NCBI GenBank assembly: GCA_022432975.1 | Contig: CM039512.1 | Location: forward strand, 41,709,501 to 41,773,500 | Source: Begonia masoniana | Taxonomy: Eukaryota > Streptophyta > Magnoliopsida > Cucurbitales > Begoniaceae | Direction: 5' to 3' | DNA: 64,000 bases | Part shown: one piece after another, positions 1 to 12,935 of the stretch | Numbering within the stretch: the stretch's first letter is position 1 | Layout: each line of letters starts with the position of its first letter | Notes under the pieces: generated by a model | Seen by the model: only the letters and a program-made list of their open reading frames with translations | Databases searched by the model: none | What the model was told of the DNA's origin: nothing | Position numbers and translations under genes: made by a program

Positions 1-1140
1 AGGTAAAGTCTTCCATTAAATCGCTACACTCAAATAATATGGTTATATCCTCAAAAAGTTAACCTCAAGAGTCCACTAAAGAGCATCTCTATTTTCTTCT
101 TCAATATCAAAGACTCAACTTCTACAAAAAGAGTTCTAAGACAACTTAAATAGTGCACAACTAGTGCACAACTAGGACTAACTCATCCTAAGTCAAAAAA
201 TCCTAAAATACCCTCCTAAATATAACCCAAACTCGGTAAGAACTATCATGACCCAAGGACGGGTTGGAGCAAAAATACCGAGTCAGGTGACCCGATTCCC
301 AAGAAGATAATCTTATCACCTAGCTCAATGCTAGGATTGCAACGAAAGTTTTTAGAATAGATACAAAGTCAAAGTCCACACTTAAATAGGACGATACCCA
401 CATATTGATACCCCAATTAGATAATGCAATAAAGTAAATAATTAACAATATTCAACCGTGTAGAAAAGTAAAGGGTTCTAATTCAACTATTAGGTTTTAC
501 AGTTCCAAATTAAACAAAAATACCAAGGAAACACAAACAAAGTTCTAACAGGAAATGAAATAACTAGCAGCCTCTCGCAGATCTCTATTGAATCTAACCG
601 TTCTTCTCTTTACCTTGATTGAGAATGAGTCGTTGGAGTAAGTGACTAGCTCGGTAGAAACATTGTACCTAATGCATCTTGATTTAAAAATGATTTTATC
701 TTTACTTCAAAACGTGTTTTCATTTCAAAACTATGCACGAGTTACAAAATTGTTAAGGAAACATCTTTATTCTTTTTAGCAAAACCGGCTCCACGTACCC
801 TTCGTGAGGTAGTTATAAAACATATCACGTACATAGGTGACTATACAGCAAAAATAAACTTCACTGATTTTACAGAAAACGTCATCAATGAAAAAAAAGA
901 GTCACACAAGGACCTCTTACGCACAAACCAAAGAAAGATGACGATTCAAAGACCCAATAACGTCTCATGAGACTGAAGGAAACCATGACAGTGATCCAAA
1001 GATCTAGCTAGTCATCCGAGTGGCTGGCAAACGATAGTCAACCACGACACCAACTCGAACAATCAACACCAAAATCAGTTTTAGGGATTGAAAACCCAAG
1101 GAATGCGTCATCACTGCTCTACTGCCATTTTCTGCACGTG
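1..1140 (-). other. Non-coding, LTR-like sequence of old element D
   Basis: No open reading frame or protein similarity is visible. This stretch was contiguous with 16053 onward before element A inserted, because A is flanked by CAAAT on both sides. It therefore belongs to the same old repeat (D), whose polypurine tract and pol remnants lie near 18840-19062. It is most likely part of D's 3' LTR. The outer LTR end is not identified and may lie left of the window. Confidence 0.4.
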
Positions 1141-1145
1141 CAAAT

Positions 1146-2774
1146 TGTCACGCCCCAAAGGGGACCCGCAACAGAACGGTGAACGACCCGGCCTGAAAAG
1201 GGCTAGATCATCCGACCCTAAATCTCATTCACTTAAAAGAACATGTAGCGAAAAGTTTATAAACTAACATAAAGTCAGGGTCCCAAAAATATAAATTAAA
1301 CAGGTCCAACAAGAGACACCAGATAATGTGATGATATACGTCCAACAAAATATCTAAATACCAAACGACTTACAATCTCAAAAGTCTTTAACCTCAAAAG
1401 AAATTTAAAATGAAATTTAAAGAAAATTCTTGATCATTCACTGATAACTAGTCCTCTTGATTCGATCCTGAAAAAAAATAGTCGTTTGGGGTGAGTCGAC
1501 TAAAATCAATAGGGATAGAGTTTATTTCCAGCAGTTATAAAATATTATGCAGAAATTTAATAAAAATGCAGTTTTCAATTTAAATAGATGATCGGTGAAA
1601 ATGGAGCCTCTCACGAACCCCGAGCACACTAGGCCATAGGCCAAAACATCGACATGAGGCGGTCGCACGCCATAATTACCCTGATCAGGTTTAGGGTTTC
1701 GCGCCCAAGGACACGGCTCTTCAGCTGTCCTATTACTTCTAGTTAAAACCACACAATTTTTATCAATGATAAAATAATGCAGTTGATAATTATGTGAAAA
1801 AACAATAACACAAAATTAAATGAACAGTTTATGTCAAATAAATGAATTTAATTCATGAATTAAAAATAATAATATTTAACCGAAAATAAAATAAATTCCT
1901 ACCTTGATTGAACTTACAAATGGTTCAAAAATCTAAATCGATGAACCCACAATTTAATTCAATAACTTGGTACTATTCTCTCTGTTCAGATTTCAATAAC
2001 TCCACGAGATAAGTGTCGACCAAGATTTCACTCTCAAACACTGATTCAGAAAACTATGCTACAAAATTTGACATAAAATTGAAAATCCAATTCAGTCTTG
2101 TAAAATGTCCTAGGAAAACATTAACAGGTGATAAATTGAACTTGACAGAGAATACCGTAGCATCATAGGTCCAAGCTCAATAATTTCAAGGGTCTAAATA
2201 TTCCTTTAATAAGTGAGTACCTTTGATTTTTCTTCTAGGGTTGTCCAATTTCGTGAAGAATCAATGGACCATTTCTCTTTGTTTTTCCTTCTTTACAGAG
2301 AACTAAAAATCCTTTAATTAACAACAGAACAACAATTAATCCAGCGACCCTTAACCAACGAAGATTCTTAATCAAACAAATCTTTGAAAACAACTCAACA
2401 GTCATTTAATCCAACTTAGAACTACAGGAAGAAAACGACAGAAACGAAGAGAAATCTCTCACCAATTTTTGGAGCACCAAGTTCAAGCCTCCAATTCGTT
2501 TGACAAAAGTTGAAGAGAAGAAGACAATGAGTGTTTTGAAGCAAAAATCGCTGGAATCGGAAACCAACTCGTCGCCGGCCGGTTTCCTCTTTCTGTTTTG
2601 CGTGCGGCGTTCTTAGCAGGTGAAAGGGCTTCTGCTGAAACGATTTTATAAAAAGGGTTTTATGAAGGTAAGTTAATGGTTGTACACGTGGCAGGTTAAT
2701 GAGGGTAGAGGAAATTACCTTTTTCTCCCACTACACTTACATTTTGTTTTCTAAGTAAAACGGTGGGTTTCACA
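1146..2774 (-). repeat. 3' LTR of element A
   Basis: On the plus strand it starts TGTCACGCCCC and ends GGGTTTCACA. It is 1629 bp long and aligns end to end with 14421-16047. It abuts the polypurine tract on its right, which makes it the 3' LTR of a minus-strand element. A TAATTACC-containing block and a long AT-rich stretch are shared with the partner LTR. Confidence 0.92.
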
Positions 2775-2790
2775 TTCTCCCCCACTTAAT
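2775..2790 (-). other. Polypurine tract of element A
   Basis: On the minus strand this reads ATTAAGTGGGGGAGAA directly before the LTR terminus TGTGAAACC. It is the expected plus-strand DNA priming site of a gypsy element and fixes the element's direction. Confidence 0.85.
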
Positions 2791-3095
2791 GAAATTTCGT
2801 CCTCGAAATTTGGATCAATTAAGGTCATATCACTAAATAGTTGGGGATACTTTATTCTCATCTCCGATTCAAGTTCCCAAGTACTTTCTCTTTCACTATG
2901 ATTCTTCCATTGCACTCTTACTAAGGGTACCTCATGACGACGCAATACTTTAATATCTCGACTTAAAATTTTCTCAGGCTCCTCGTCGTAAGAGACATTT
3001 TCCTGGATTGGCATTGTGGTCCAGGATATGACATAGAAATATGAAATATATAATTCAACTATGGTGGTAAGTCCAAATGGTAGACCACTAACCAA
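2775..3095 (-). pseudogene. Chromodomain-like C-terminal remnant of gypsy pol (element A)
   Basis: On the minus strand an open frame of about 110 codons contains YDEEPEKIL, then IKVLRRHEVPLVRVQWKNH, then ESTWELESEMRIKYPQLF. This is the typical end of integrase in chromovirus-type gypsy elements (PxxIL, then the chromodomain-like VPLVxVxWxxH and ATWExE). The frame runs on through the polypurine tract into the LTR. The integrase core, RNase H and RT expected upstream are absent, so this is an orphan tail and not a working gene. Confidence 0.8.
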
Positions 3096-4863
3096 CTCGT
3101 TCTATGGTTTGAAATGAGCCAATAAATGTAGAAGCCAATTTTTTTTTTTTTCCTTTAACCCAAAAATGACTTACAACACAACTAGGTCTTACTTTCAACA
3201 TTGTTTCTCATATTTTGCAATCAAAACTATATGATGAATCTGACTTTTCACCATATACCTAAACTTTCAAACTACAATAACTTTAAATTTTCATCCTTGC
3301 AATAACTTTATAATAACTTCACCACTAGATTTCACCGCCATTAATAGATCGCATCTGAGATAACCTTAACTGTCACACCACTATGGATTTACTCAAACTA
3401 ACTTTATTAACACATAATTGGTTCTAACACTCAGCCTTCTATATAAGTGACATATGGCAGCCCAAAACCAAACATACCCAAAAACAATAGAATGGTTGTC
3501 ATAATGTTTCACTCTCAAGTTTGATGATAGTCAACACCCATAATTTAATCTCGATAAATTTCTTTAATCCATTCGACACTGAAACTCTTCAATCCCATAT
3601 ACTAATCAATGTTGGACACTGCTCTAATGTTCAATCAAAATTTATTCTATGATAGCGACCATGTATCTAACTGAATAATAAAGTAACTCCCATGGTATAG
3701 TATCACTGAAAAATTTCAACATTATAAATCATTCAATTTTGTACAAAGGCCTTTCCACTAAACTGGAATAATTAGAGCAATGGGAGAATGAAGCGTAAAA
3801 TTCTCGTAGTCAGGTGTATCCCGGGCGTATCCTCAAAACAATCATCATGACACTTAGTCAAACTGACAATTCTAGATACCACTTGACTATTACCTAGTCA
3901 CCTCTAATAACAAGAAACATAAACCAAATGCTCTAACCTCAACAATATACGGTCAAATCAGACTATCATCACAAGCTTCACTTAACTATTAACTCTCGTT
4001 AAATGTTTTCTTGATTGGTTCTTACACATGATTGAATCAAATCTATCTAAACTAATCATTTTAGTTGACAACTTGAGTCTAATGATCATAACATTCAAAG
4101 ACGTGAATTTACTCACCATTGTTGTCACCAGTTCATAAAAGAATATCCAAGTTTTATTATCACTACTTCCCAAATAAAGATAATAATATGATCCCATAAA
4201 TTTATCTAATAAAGGAAAAAATAATTGCCGCACCATTTGTGACTAAATGTTTGATCAAATCATCAGTACTTAGAAGAACTTCTCTGCTAGCTCTTCTTGC
4301 TCAATTCATTATTATCATCCAATCTTTATCCTCATCAAAACACTCTACAAACAGTTGTATCATGCTAAATAAACTAAACTTCGTATTAATGAGTCTAATG
4401 AAATTTCAATCTAATCATAGATATTAAAACCATGACATCATATTGATCATTTTCATCATCATTGAATAGGTTTCTCTTTGCCAAAAGATTCCTCGACACA
4501 TTCCACAATCATTAAACTTGGCCTTAAAAACATTAAAGGAAGTCACCACTAATAAAAGAACATACCACCAAAATGCTCCAATCTTCTACACTCCTAATAT
4601 TCATCATAATAAACTATTTTCAATCATCTCTCTTCTTATACTTTTTGAAACAATTTCTAAAGTCAAATTCTTCATACTTGAACAACAAAATAGAACCGGA
4701 CTATATCTTCGTTAGTCTTAAACAGATTTTATTACTCTGATACTTTCTAAACTTATCATTCATTTATCGCAACCAAACACCTTAATACCACAAGACAATT
4801 CTATAACTTGACATCATTTTTTTCTAAAATTGAAGGTTCTCTCATAACAATCTTGATCCAAGA
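3096..4863 (-). other. Non-coding internal region of element A
   Basis: This is AT-rich sequence between the chromodomain remnant and nested element B. I see no protein domain on either strand; the 60-80 codon open frames have no retroelement motifs. It replaces the gag-pol body expected in an autonomous element. Confidence 0.6.
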
Positions 4864-5060
4864 ATCTTTGTAACACCCGGGTTTTTTTTTATTGGAGATT
4901 TATAGTTATTTTAATTAATTGAAAAGTAAAGTGAATAAATTTGATTGAAATTAAGTCGGGGGTTAGGTTAAATTAAGAACGAGATTTAATGAAATTCGAA
5001 ATGGTCGAAAACACGATAAATGAGGATTAATTAACAGTTAGTTTTATTATTATTATTATT

Positions 5061-6291
<1,231 letters not shown>

Positions 6292-7121
6292 GCGTTTGAA
6301 GTTTCGAGTCAGTTTTTACCGAACCCAAATTAGTGGTCCGTTTAGTTAGAATTTAGTTGAATTAAGCTAGAAATAGTAGTTTGAGCGTAAATTTGGTGAA
6401 TGTAGGCTTAATTTTAATGGAGTTGAAGTTGGACGGTAAAATTTACATAAAAATCGGGTTTTGTGTTTTGGTGAGAGAAAGGAGTTTGAAGTATGGTTAG
6501 TTTTAGTTAGAAAATTTATGAGTGAATTGCCAAGTTATTTTATATAATTGATAGGTTATCAGATGAGTGAATTGATCGTTAGAGGTGAGCACCGTAAATG
6601 TAACACCCGGTTCTATTAAATCAAATCTAATTTATTATTTATGAAGTACTTTTATAGAAGGGCTGGGAGGGGAAGTTATTGATTAGGTTAATAAATGATC
6701 AGGCGAGGGTATGATGGTAATTAGCATTTTACCTAGTGGATAATGTATTTAAGGAAAAGTCCAGTGAGGGGAGCCGCCACTAATTCCTTTTTTCCTCTTT
6801 CGGTGTTCAGCTCGAGCAGTGGAACTCTCTAGGCGATTCTCTCGCCCGATTCCCCTACAACCTAGGTAAGTCTTGTTTTCCTGCATTTTAGTGATAAGTT
6901 TACTGAGAGAACACAATGTGGAAGTGTTGAGGTTGCTGTGATTGAGGGTGGGTTCGGGTTCTTGATGGTAAAGAGGAATGCATGAGGGCCTGAGCTTCCA
7001 AACTACTTTCCTTAGACTCTTGGGTAGTTTAGAATGAAGTTTAACTAATACACTATCTACGGTTTTAGGTTGAGCAATACCCGAAGTGGTTAGCAACCCA
7101 GTTAATCCCAGAGAAATCCAG

Positions 7122-7633
7122 GTAAGTAAAGTTTACTTGTGCCTTCGGGCCTACATCACAAAACATTAGGGTTTGTAAGCTGGAGTGTTTTGGTATGTCA
7201 TGCATCATTTTTTTTAAAGTATACGAAAATGTAATTTTAATGCATGTTGGCATAGTGAGGATTGAACATATTGAAACAGCCATGTGAAACAGATTTGCTG
7301 TTAAGGGAATTTATCCGCCCCTTAATGAGCCAGTGGATGTATATACTTTGGAAGAGTTGATCCAACTTCCAATTTCACAAGGGGATCTGAACATGTGAAT
7401 CAGATATGCTGTTAAGGGAATTTATCCGCCCCTTAATGAGCCTGTGGATGCATATACTTTGGGAGAGTTGATCCAGCTCCCAATTTCACAAGGGGATCTG
7501 AACAGAAACGAAACATGAACAACTGAGTTGAGAAAGTAGAAATTGCATGTTTAGGAATTTATATTTCAGTGAGTCTTTTCATTACTGCTTTACTTACTTA
7601 GCATTAGGCTAATAGATGAGTTTTGTGATGTAG
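7122..7633 (+). promoter_or_regulatory. Predicted leader intron 2 of LTR C
   Basis: The donor is CCAG|GTAAGT at 7122. GCCTTCGGGCCTACATCAC follows at 7141-7159. A CTTAGCATTAGGCTAA element precedes the acceptor GATGTAG|GTG ending at 7633. The predicted first intron runs from CCTAG|GTAAGT (6866) to TTTTAG (7068). The same order of parts recurs in most LTRs of this window. Splicing is inferred from sequence only. Confidence 0.55.
7281..7502 (+). repeat. Two-copy 111-bp tandem repeat in LTR C
   Basis: The block beginning CATGTGAAACAGATTTGCTG at 7281 recurs at 7392, sharing the TTATCCGCCCCTTAATGAGC segment. It lies inside the predicted second intron. Confidence 0.9.
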
Positions 7634-8100
7634 GTGTTGAGGACACTGCAGGTGAATCTCCTGAGTGCACAAATGATTGATGTGGTTGGAGGAGTACATC
7701 CATGTCTCGGCTTGGTAAACTGATGAGGCGGGCTAACTGGTGTCAGCAGATGTTGAGGTTTAGTTGATAATGATCTAGTCTGAGTAGGTCGAGTTTTCAT
7801 GACAGTAGAGATTTTAGCATTTCGAATACATTTTGAATATTATTGATTCTAGTAACCTGTTGAGTTTTAAGTGTTGGTTTTACTGGATTTGATTAATGAA
7901 ATGGTTTGAATCGTTTTTGAAAGGTCTTGGAGAGGCAAGAAAATTTCTTTCTGTAGTTAGAGTTGTGTATATCTTCTATCGGAAGGTGATTTTAATAAAG
8001 CTATCGGATGATGTCGAGTGTTTTAGTCGTCCGGTGATGTCGAGCTTTTGCTCGTCAGATGATAAGGGTTAAGTCATTCAGATGAGGAGATCATCCGGCT

Positions 8101-8349
8101 GACGTCACCGGTGGATGTCTTTGTTAGACTGACCGGATGACAAAATTTATATTTTGTCGTTTAGTGACCGGTGGATGTCCCTGTTAGACTGACTAGATGA
8201 CAAAATTTATATTTTGTCGTTTAGTGACCGGTGGATGTCCCTGTTAGACTGACCGGATGACCAAATTTATGTTTTGTCGTTTAGTGACCGGTGGATGTCC
8301 CTGTTAGACTGACCGGATGACCAAATTTTATGTTTTGTCGTTTAGCGAC
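8101..8349 (+). repeat. 60-bp minisatellite in LTR C
   Basis: About four head-to-tail copies of a 60-bp unit contain GACCGGTGGATGTCCCTG and TTTTGTCGTTTAG. A TGACGTCA palindrome (8100-8107) sits at the left edge. A related 61-bp array in opposite orientation occurs in LTR N (54160-54832). Confidence 0.92.
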
Positions 8350-8708
8350 CGGATGAAGTCTTCAAATAGCCTTCCCCCTTCGTTGACTTTGTTCAGCGGA
8401 CGACGAGTTTGACTTTTCCAACCTTTAAAGTATTTTCACGGGTTAAACCTTTGCTTCTTAATCGATTGTTTCTCAACATTTCCAACGTTTTTTTTTTATG
8501 GTTTTTGGTTAATTTTATTTTTGTTTAAACAAATTTCCGCTGCAAGTTTTAAATATTTTGAGCTTTTAGAAAATGTCAAATTTGATTGTCGAGCGAAGTT
8601 TTTTTTTTTTTTTTTAAAAAAAAAAGAGATTTCTTAGTCATGATCGAGCTTTATGTAGCGAGCTGGGTTCAGAAAAATTCGGGGCGTTACAGTAAAGCCG
8701 AGCAGTCA

Positions 8709-9529
8709 TGTAACGACCCCTTTTCCCAGCAAGATATTGTCCGCTCTGGGGATTGGGCCGCAGCCCAATATCCTCCCCTCACGGCTTTGTTTGGCGAGAA
8801 CTTCCCAGAAGGTCACCCAACCTGGAATTGCTCTCGCCGAAGCACTTTTAACTTCGGAGTTCTTATGGGATCCGTTGTCAATTGTGCTCCAAAACGCTTT
8901 TGCTATGATGGGAGGGTCTCTTTACATATGTTTCATTTCCACATACTTCCCCAAGCGATGTGAGATTGTGACAACCCCCTTTTTACGACCTGTCACCTTG
9001 CGGTTCGCCCGCGCGGATGTACAGCCATCCGGGTTCCAGTTCGTGCAGCCATCGTACCATACGTTCACATTCGGGTCATCACAATCACCCCCTCTAGGGA
9101 GCCCAACGTCCTCGTTGGCCACATTTTCGGTTGGGTACAGGCTCTGATACCATTTGTAACGACCCCTTTTCCTAGCAAGATATTGTCCGCTCTAGGGATT
9201 GGGCCGTAGCCCAATATCTCCTCTCACGGCTTTGTTTGGCGAGAACTTCCCAGAAGGTCACCCAACCTGGAATTGCTCTCGCCGAAGCACTTTTAACTTC
9301 GGAGTTCTTATGGGATCCGTTGTCAATTGTGCTCCAAAACGCGTCTTGCTATGATGGGAGGGTCTCTTTACATATGTTTCATTTCCACATACTTCCCCAA
9401 GCGATGTGAGATTGTGACAACCCCCTTTTTACGACCTGTCACCTTCCGGTTTGCCCGCGCGGACGTACTGCCATCCGGGTTCCGGTTCGTGCAGCCATCG
9501 TACCATACGTTCACATTCGGGTCATCACA
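8709..9529 (-). mobile_element. TRIM1: complete miniature LTR retrotransposon
   Basis: Two 375-bp LTRs (8709-9083 and 9155-9529) enclose a 71-bp internal region, flanked by AGTCA at 8704-8708 and 9530-9534. The internal region holds a tRNA-Met-type primer site (GCTCTGATACCA on the plus strand, 9141-9152) and a polypurine tract (ATCACCCCCTCTAGGG), so it reads on the minus strand. There is no coding capacity, so mobilisation in trans is expected, as in known TRIM elements. It sits exactly at the predicted intron-2 donor of B. Confidence 0.93.
9141..9152 (-). other. Primer binding site of TRIM1
   Basis: The minus strand reads TGGTATCAGAGC, complementary to the 3' end of initiator methionine tRNA, two bases from the LTR border at 9155. 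Confidence 0.85.
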
Positions 9530-9880
9530 AGTCAGGTAAGTAGAGGACGTTTGTGTTTTGCCTTCGGGCCTACACCACGGAACGGTAGGTTTGTTGTTTG
9601 TTGTTTGGTTGTATTCTTTGTTGGTTGAGCATTGTCGGTTGATTGCTTTGCTTTGTTTTGGTCTGGTCTGGTTAAGTATTTGTGCGACTTGCATCATAGT
9701 GTGAAATGCATCGTAGTTTATAGCCTCGGGGGATGTTTGTTTGTTTGGTGTTGTATTGTTGACTTGTGTTGTTGTGTTGATGGTTTCGTGTGGTATTGCA
9801 TATTTGAAGCATGCATCATGGTATAGCACGTTAGAAATGATTAGTGGCATTGTGAGCATGAATGCAATCAGATAAAGTAA

Positions 9881-9943
9881 AATGTAAAATGCATCTTGAA
9901 TAGGTGCCTTGTCGGGCTGAGGTGGTGGTAGTAGCACCCCGAG
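9881..9943 (+). repeat. First unit of the 90-bp array in LTR B
   Basis: This partial unit contains TGCCTTGTCGGGCTGAGG and GTAGCACCCCGAG. It is separated from the remaining units by insertion of H, whose TSD CCGAG comes from this repeat. Confidence 0.85.
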
Positions 9944-10707
9944 TGTGACGACCCCAACCCCGTAGGGCCGCCACGGACTTGCCGTGACATAACCATTACC
10001 TAAGCCCTCGTATTTTTCTCATAAACTTTTTCTTTTTCACTCGACACTTTAAAGAAAACTAACTTAGACAATTGACCCACCTCTAACGACCTTTAGGGAC
10101 TAACTTTGACTTAAACATTAAACATTTGAGCGTAAAACATTTCGACTTTTAAAACATTTAAAACTAGACTCAAAACTATTAATAACTTAAAACAAATAAC
10201 CATTAAAGTAAAATCAGTTAAAAACAAAACACTAATAAAACCTATAAGTTCAAGAAAACAAACTGCGTGGATCGCTCTAAAAATCGAGCGTATCCATACC
10301 TGTTTTAAAATGACCAAACATTTAAAAATGCCCAAACAGTTCCAGTATATTCTCCAAAATAAAGACTTCACATTCTAAACCATCTACTACCACTACGTAT
10401 ACATCAAAGCTCGACTATTCATGCATTTTCTATCAAAGCATCTAATCCATATACTTAAACATTTTCATACATATACATCATCACTCGACTTATCATACAA
10501 TTTTCTATCAAAGCCTCTAACCCATATACTTAAACATTTTATAAACAAACCGACACGTAGACCTACTAACCAACAAGGCTAACTCACATCCATTCGATAT
10601 ACATCACTCAAACCATCGGATCTTCAAGCCAAAACACACCCCGTCGCCACGAGCACCATCCGTCGACCACCTGTTCTTTGTCATCAAGGGAAACTCTCAC
10701 CTGTCAC

Positions 10708-11405
10708 CTACATCATGCAACATAAACAGTAAGCCTAATGCTTAGTAAGGGGATGCACTATATGAATTTAAAACATTTTACTTAACATATGCAGTTTCTA
10801 CAGTTTCATCGTACATAATCATTTCGTTTCGTTTCATCGTTCATATTCGTTTCGTTTCGTTTCATCATTCATATTCGTTTCGTTTCGTTTCGTTTCGTTT
10901 CATCATTCATATTCATTTCATTTACATCATTCATACATGTAATCCTCTACCAATGGAGGGCGGATTAGTTTCTCCATCTCTAGACGTTCCACATATAAAT
11001 CTTTACCTGAAGGGTGAACCACTTCCTTCAGATATCATACATTTTCTGGACGTTCCACGATCTACATCTGAAGGGTGAACCACTTCCTTCAGACACTTTA
11101 CATTTTCGTTTTACATCGTTGTCGTTTCTACGTTCAATTCTTGAAAACACATGCTAAAACATTTTCGTACTTTTCTAAAACATGATGCATGGGAAATCTA
11201 TGTACGACATATCATCAAAACATATCCTCAAACAATTCACAACATACATAGACATATACTATTCTCAACAGACTTCTCAAACAACTAACATTCTAAGTTA
11301 CCCGACTCATAAATCCCCACAATCAGAAAATCATCATCAAAGTAGTAAAACCTAACGTTGCCACGATGTAGGGCCTTAAGGGCCGGAAACCTAACATCCA
11401 CTTAC
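10708..11405 (-). promoter_or_regulatory. Predicted leader intron 2 of LTR H
   Basis: On the minus strand the donor is GCCAG|GTAAGT (at 11405) and the acceptor is GATGTAG|GTGACA (at 10708). Between them lie the GGCCCTTAAGGCCCTACATC hairpin box and CTTACTAAGCATTAGGCTTA near the acceptor. The spacing matches G and K. Confidence 0.55.
10800..10925 (-). repeat. TTTCG pentamer / TTCATCATTCATAT repeat in H
   Basis: Irregular arrays of CGTTT alternate with CATCATTCATATT. A related array lies at the same predicted intron position in G (37020-37180) and K (56570-56640). Confidence 0.88.
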
Positions 11406-12308
11406 CTGGCGTCCGTAGCTAGCCGAGCACCGTCCAATAGTCGTCTCCACCTAAGGCATTTCATAGCACGTCATTAGTATTAATTTAAATCATTCATTCC
11501 TAAGCTAAACGAAATCCCGAGCTAAGAAAATCTTTTCAAAAACTCTAGCTCGTTTCGTTCGGGCATAACTAAACTCTTATTTTCGTGAAAACATCTCTAA
11601 TTACTATTTCTAGCCTAATCCAATTAAAACCTAATTAAATGGGCCACTAATTTGGGTTCGGTAAAAACCGACCTAAAACTTCGAACGCGCGTAACTTTCG
11701 CGTCGGTTATCGGAATCGAACGATTCCAGCGGCCACGTACTCCTCTAATAACCTATTTTAATCTGCCAAAAGGAATTCTAAAACAAACACCCGGAACCAG
11801 GTCAAAAATCACAAAACCCGAAACTGCCCTTTTTCCCAAAATTTCACTTTTTCAATTTTTCATCAAAACTCTCTCAATTCCTCACTAATCTATCCTCCTA
11901 ACATCCAATTAACATAAACTAACCTAAAAATCGGAGTTCCAATTCAGAAACCCGAATTGCCCTAAACCTAGCCCACGGTTTTTCCCCAAATCCGAGCTCC
12001 TCATTGCTCGGCAATCCATGCCAGCACCGAGCTCGGCCATTCACCGCTAAAAGCAACCTAAAAGGGCCGGTGGACGGAGCTCAATCGAGCTCACCACCCC
12101 CGGCCACCAACAGAACGAAAACAGGGCACGAAAAGGAGGCTCACCGTTTCGACTTGTGCGCGAGGAGGAACCGGAGCCACACCTCGCCGTTGTCTGGCCG
12201 GAGAACGGCGAGAAATCGCCGGCGTCGTCGGAGGAGGGTCGGAAATCGTCGGGTCGCGCTCCCTCGTCGCTTCTGTTCTTCGGCGTCGCGAGCTCGGGCC
12301 GAAGGGAA

Positions 12309-12339
12309 ATAGAATGGCTTCCTCGTGAAGCCATTCTAT
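12309..12339 (-). promoter_or_regulatory. Perfect hairpin AGAATGGCTTC in LTR H
   Basis: A 13-bp perfect stem (ATAGAATGGCTTC and its complement) encloses a 5-base loop. In element orientation it follows an AT-rich stretch and precedes the GC-rich leader, where transcription might begin. The same hairpin recurs in G, J and M. Confidence 0.7.
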
Positions 12340-12646
12340 TTTCTATAAAAATTACTTTCTTAATTTTCTTTTTATTTTATTTAATCTTTTTGTTATTTTA
12401 TTTATTTATCTAAAAACAATTCACTAAATTGCCCTCTCGTAATTTCGGCCATTTCGAATTTCATTCAATCTCGTTATTAAATTATAACTCACAGCTTAAT
12501 TTCACTGGAAGTGCCCGAATCTAAATTAATTAACCAATTAGGTTAACCAATTTATTCACTCTTCTTTTAAATTATTTAAAACAATTATTTTATTATTCTT
12601 TTACTTTCTCTCCAATTTTTCCTTTTAAAAATTCCCGGGTGTTACA

Positions 12647-12935
12647 CCGAGGGGTACTCTATAAGAGATGACAGCTAAAACACTTATTGCATTTTGAATA
12701 GGTGCCTTGTCGGGCTGAGGTGCTGGTAGTAGCACCCCGAGGGGTACTCTATGAGAGATGACAGCTAAAACTCTTATTGCATTTTGAATAGGTGCCTTGT
12801 CGGGCTGAGGTGCTGGTAGTAGCACCCCGAGGGGTACTCTATGAGAGATGAACGGCTAAAACATGTAATCCTGAATAGTGTGCCTTGTCGGGCTGAGGTG
12901 CTGGTGTGTAGCACCCCGAGGGGACCTCTATGAAG
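12647..12935 (+). repeat. 90-bp tandem array in LTR B
   Basis: About three units with 90-bp spacing each carry GAGGGGTACTCTATGAGAGA and TGCCTTGTCGGGCTGAGG. The array continues from 9881-9943 and is interrupted by H. Related units occur in J (47120-47290) and L (58015-58250). Confidence 0.9.

Larger units (their letters stand above)
6599..8691 (+). mobile_element. Element C: solo LTR nested in B
   Basis: Starts TGTAACACCCGG and ends GGGGCGTTACA, with GTAAA at 6594-6598 and 8692-8696. It is 2093 bp with no coding content. It has predicted leader introns (donors at 6866 and 7122), a 111-bp duplication, and four roughly 60-bp repeats near the 3' end. It entered the short predicted exon 2 of B. 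Confidence 0.9.
9944..12646 (-). mobile_element. Element H: solo LTR (family 4), minus strand, nested in B
   Basis: Starts TGTGACGACCCCAACC and ends CCCGGGTGTTACA, with CCGAG at 9939-9943 and 12647-12651. It is 2703 bp and is the reverse-complement relative of G and K: it shares the TTCAGA-rich inverted blocks, the GGCCTTAAGGGCC hairpin and the TTTCG pentamer array. No coding domain is present. Confidence 0.9.

Noticed and set aside
9141..9152. Possible tRNA gene fragments at TGGTATCAGAGC sites
   Set aside because: Only the 12-base complement of the tRNA 3' end is present; these are primer binding sites.
12004..12413. GC-rich overlapping open frames in H (also 43136-43601 in J and 30919-31331 in E)
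   Set aside because: They lie in LTR leader sequence, are open on both strands through high GC, and are not conserved as protein between related LTRs.
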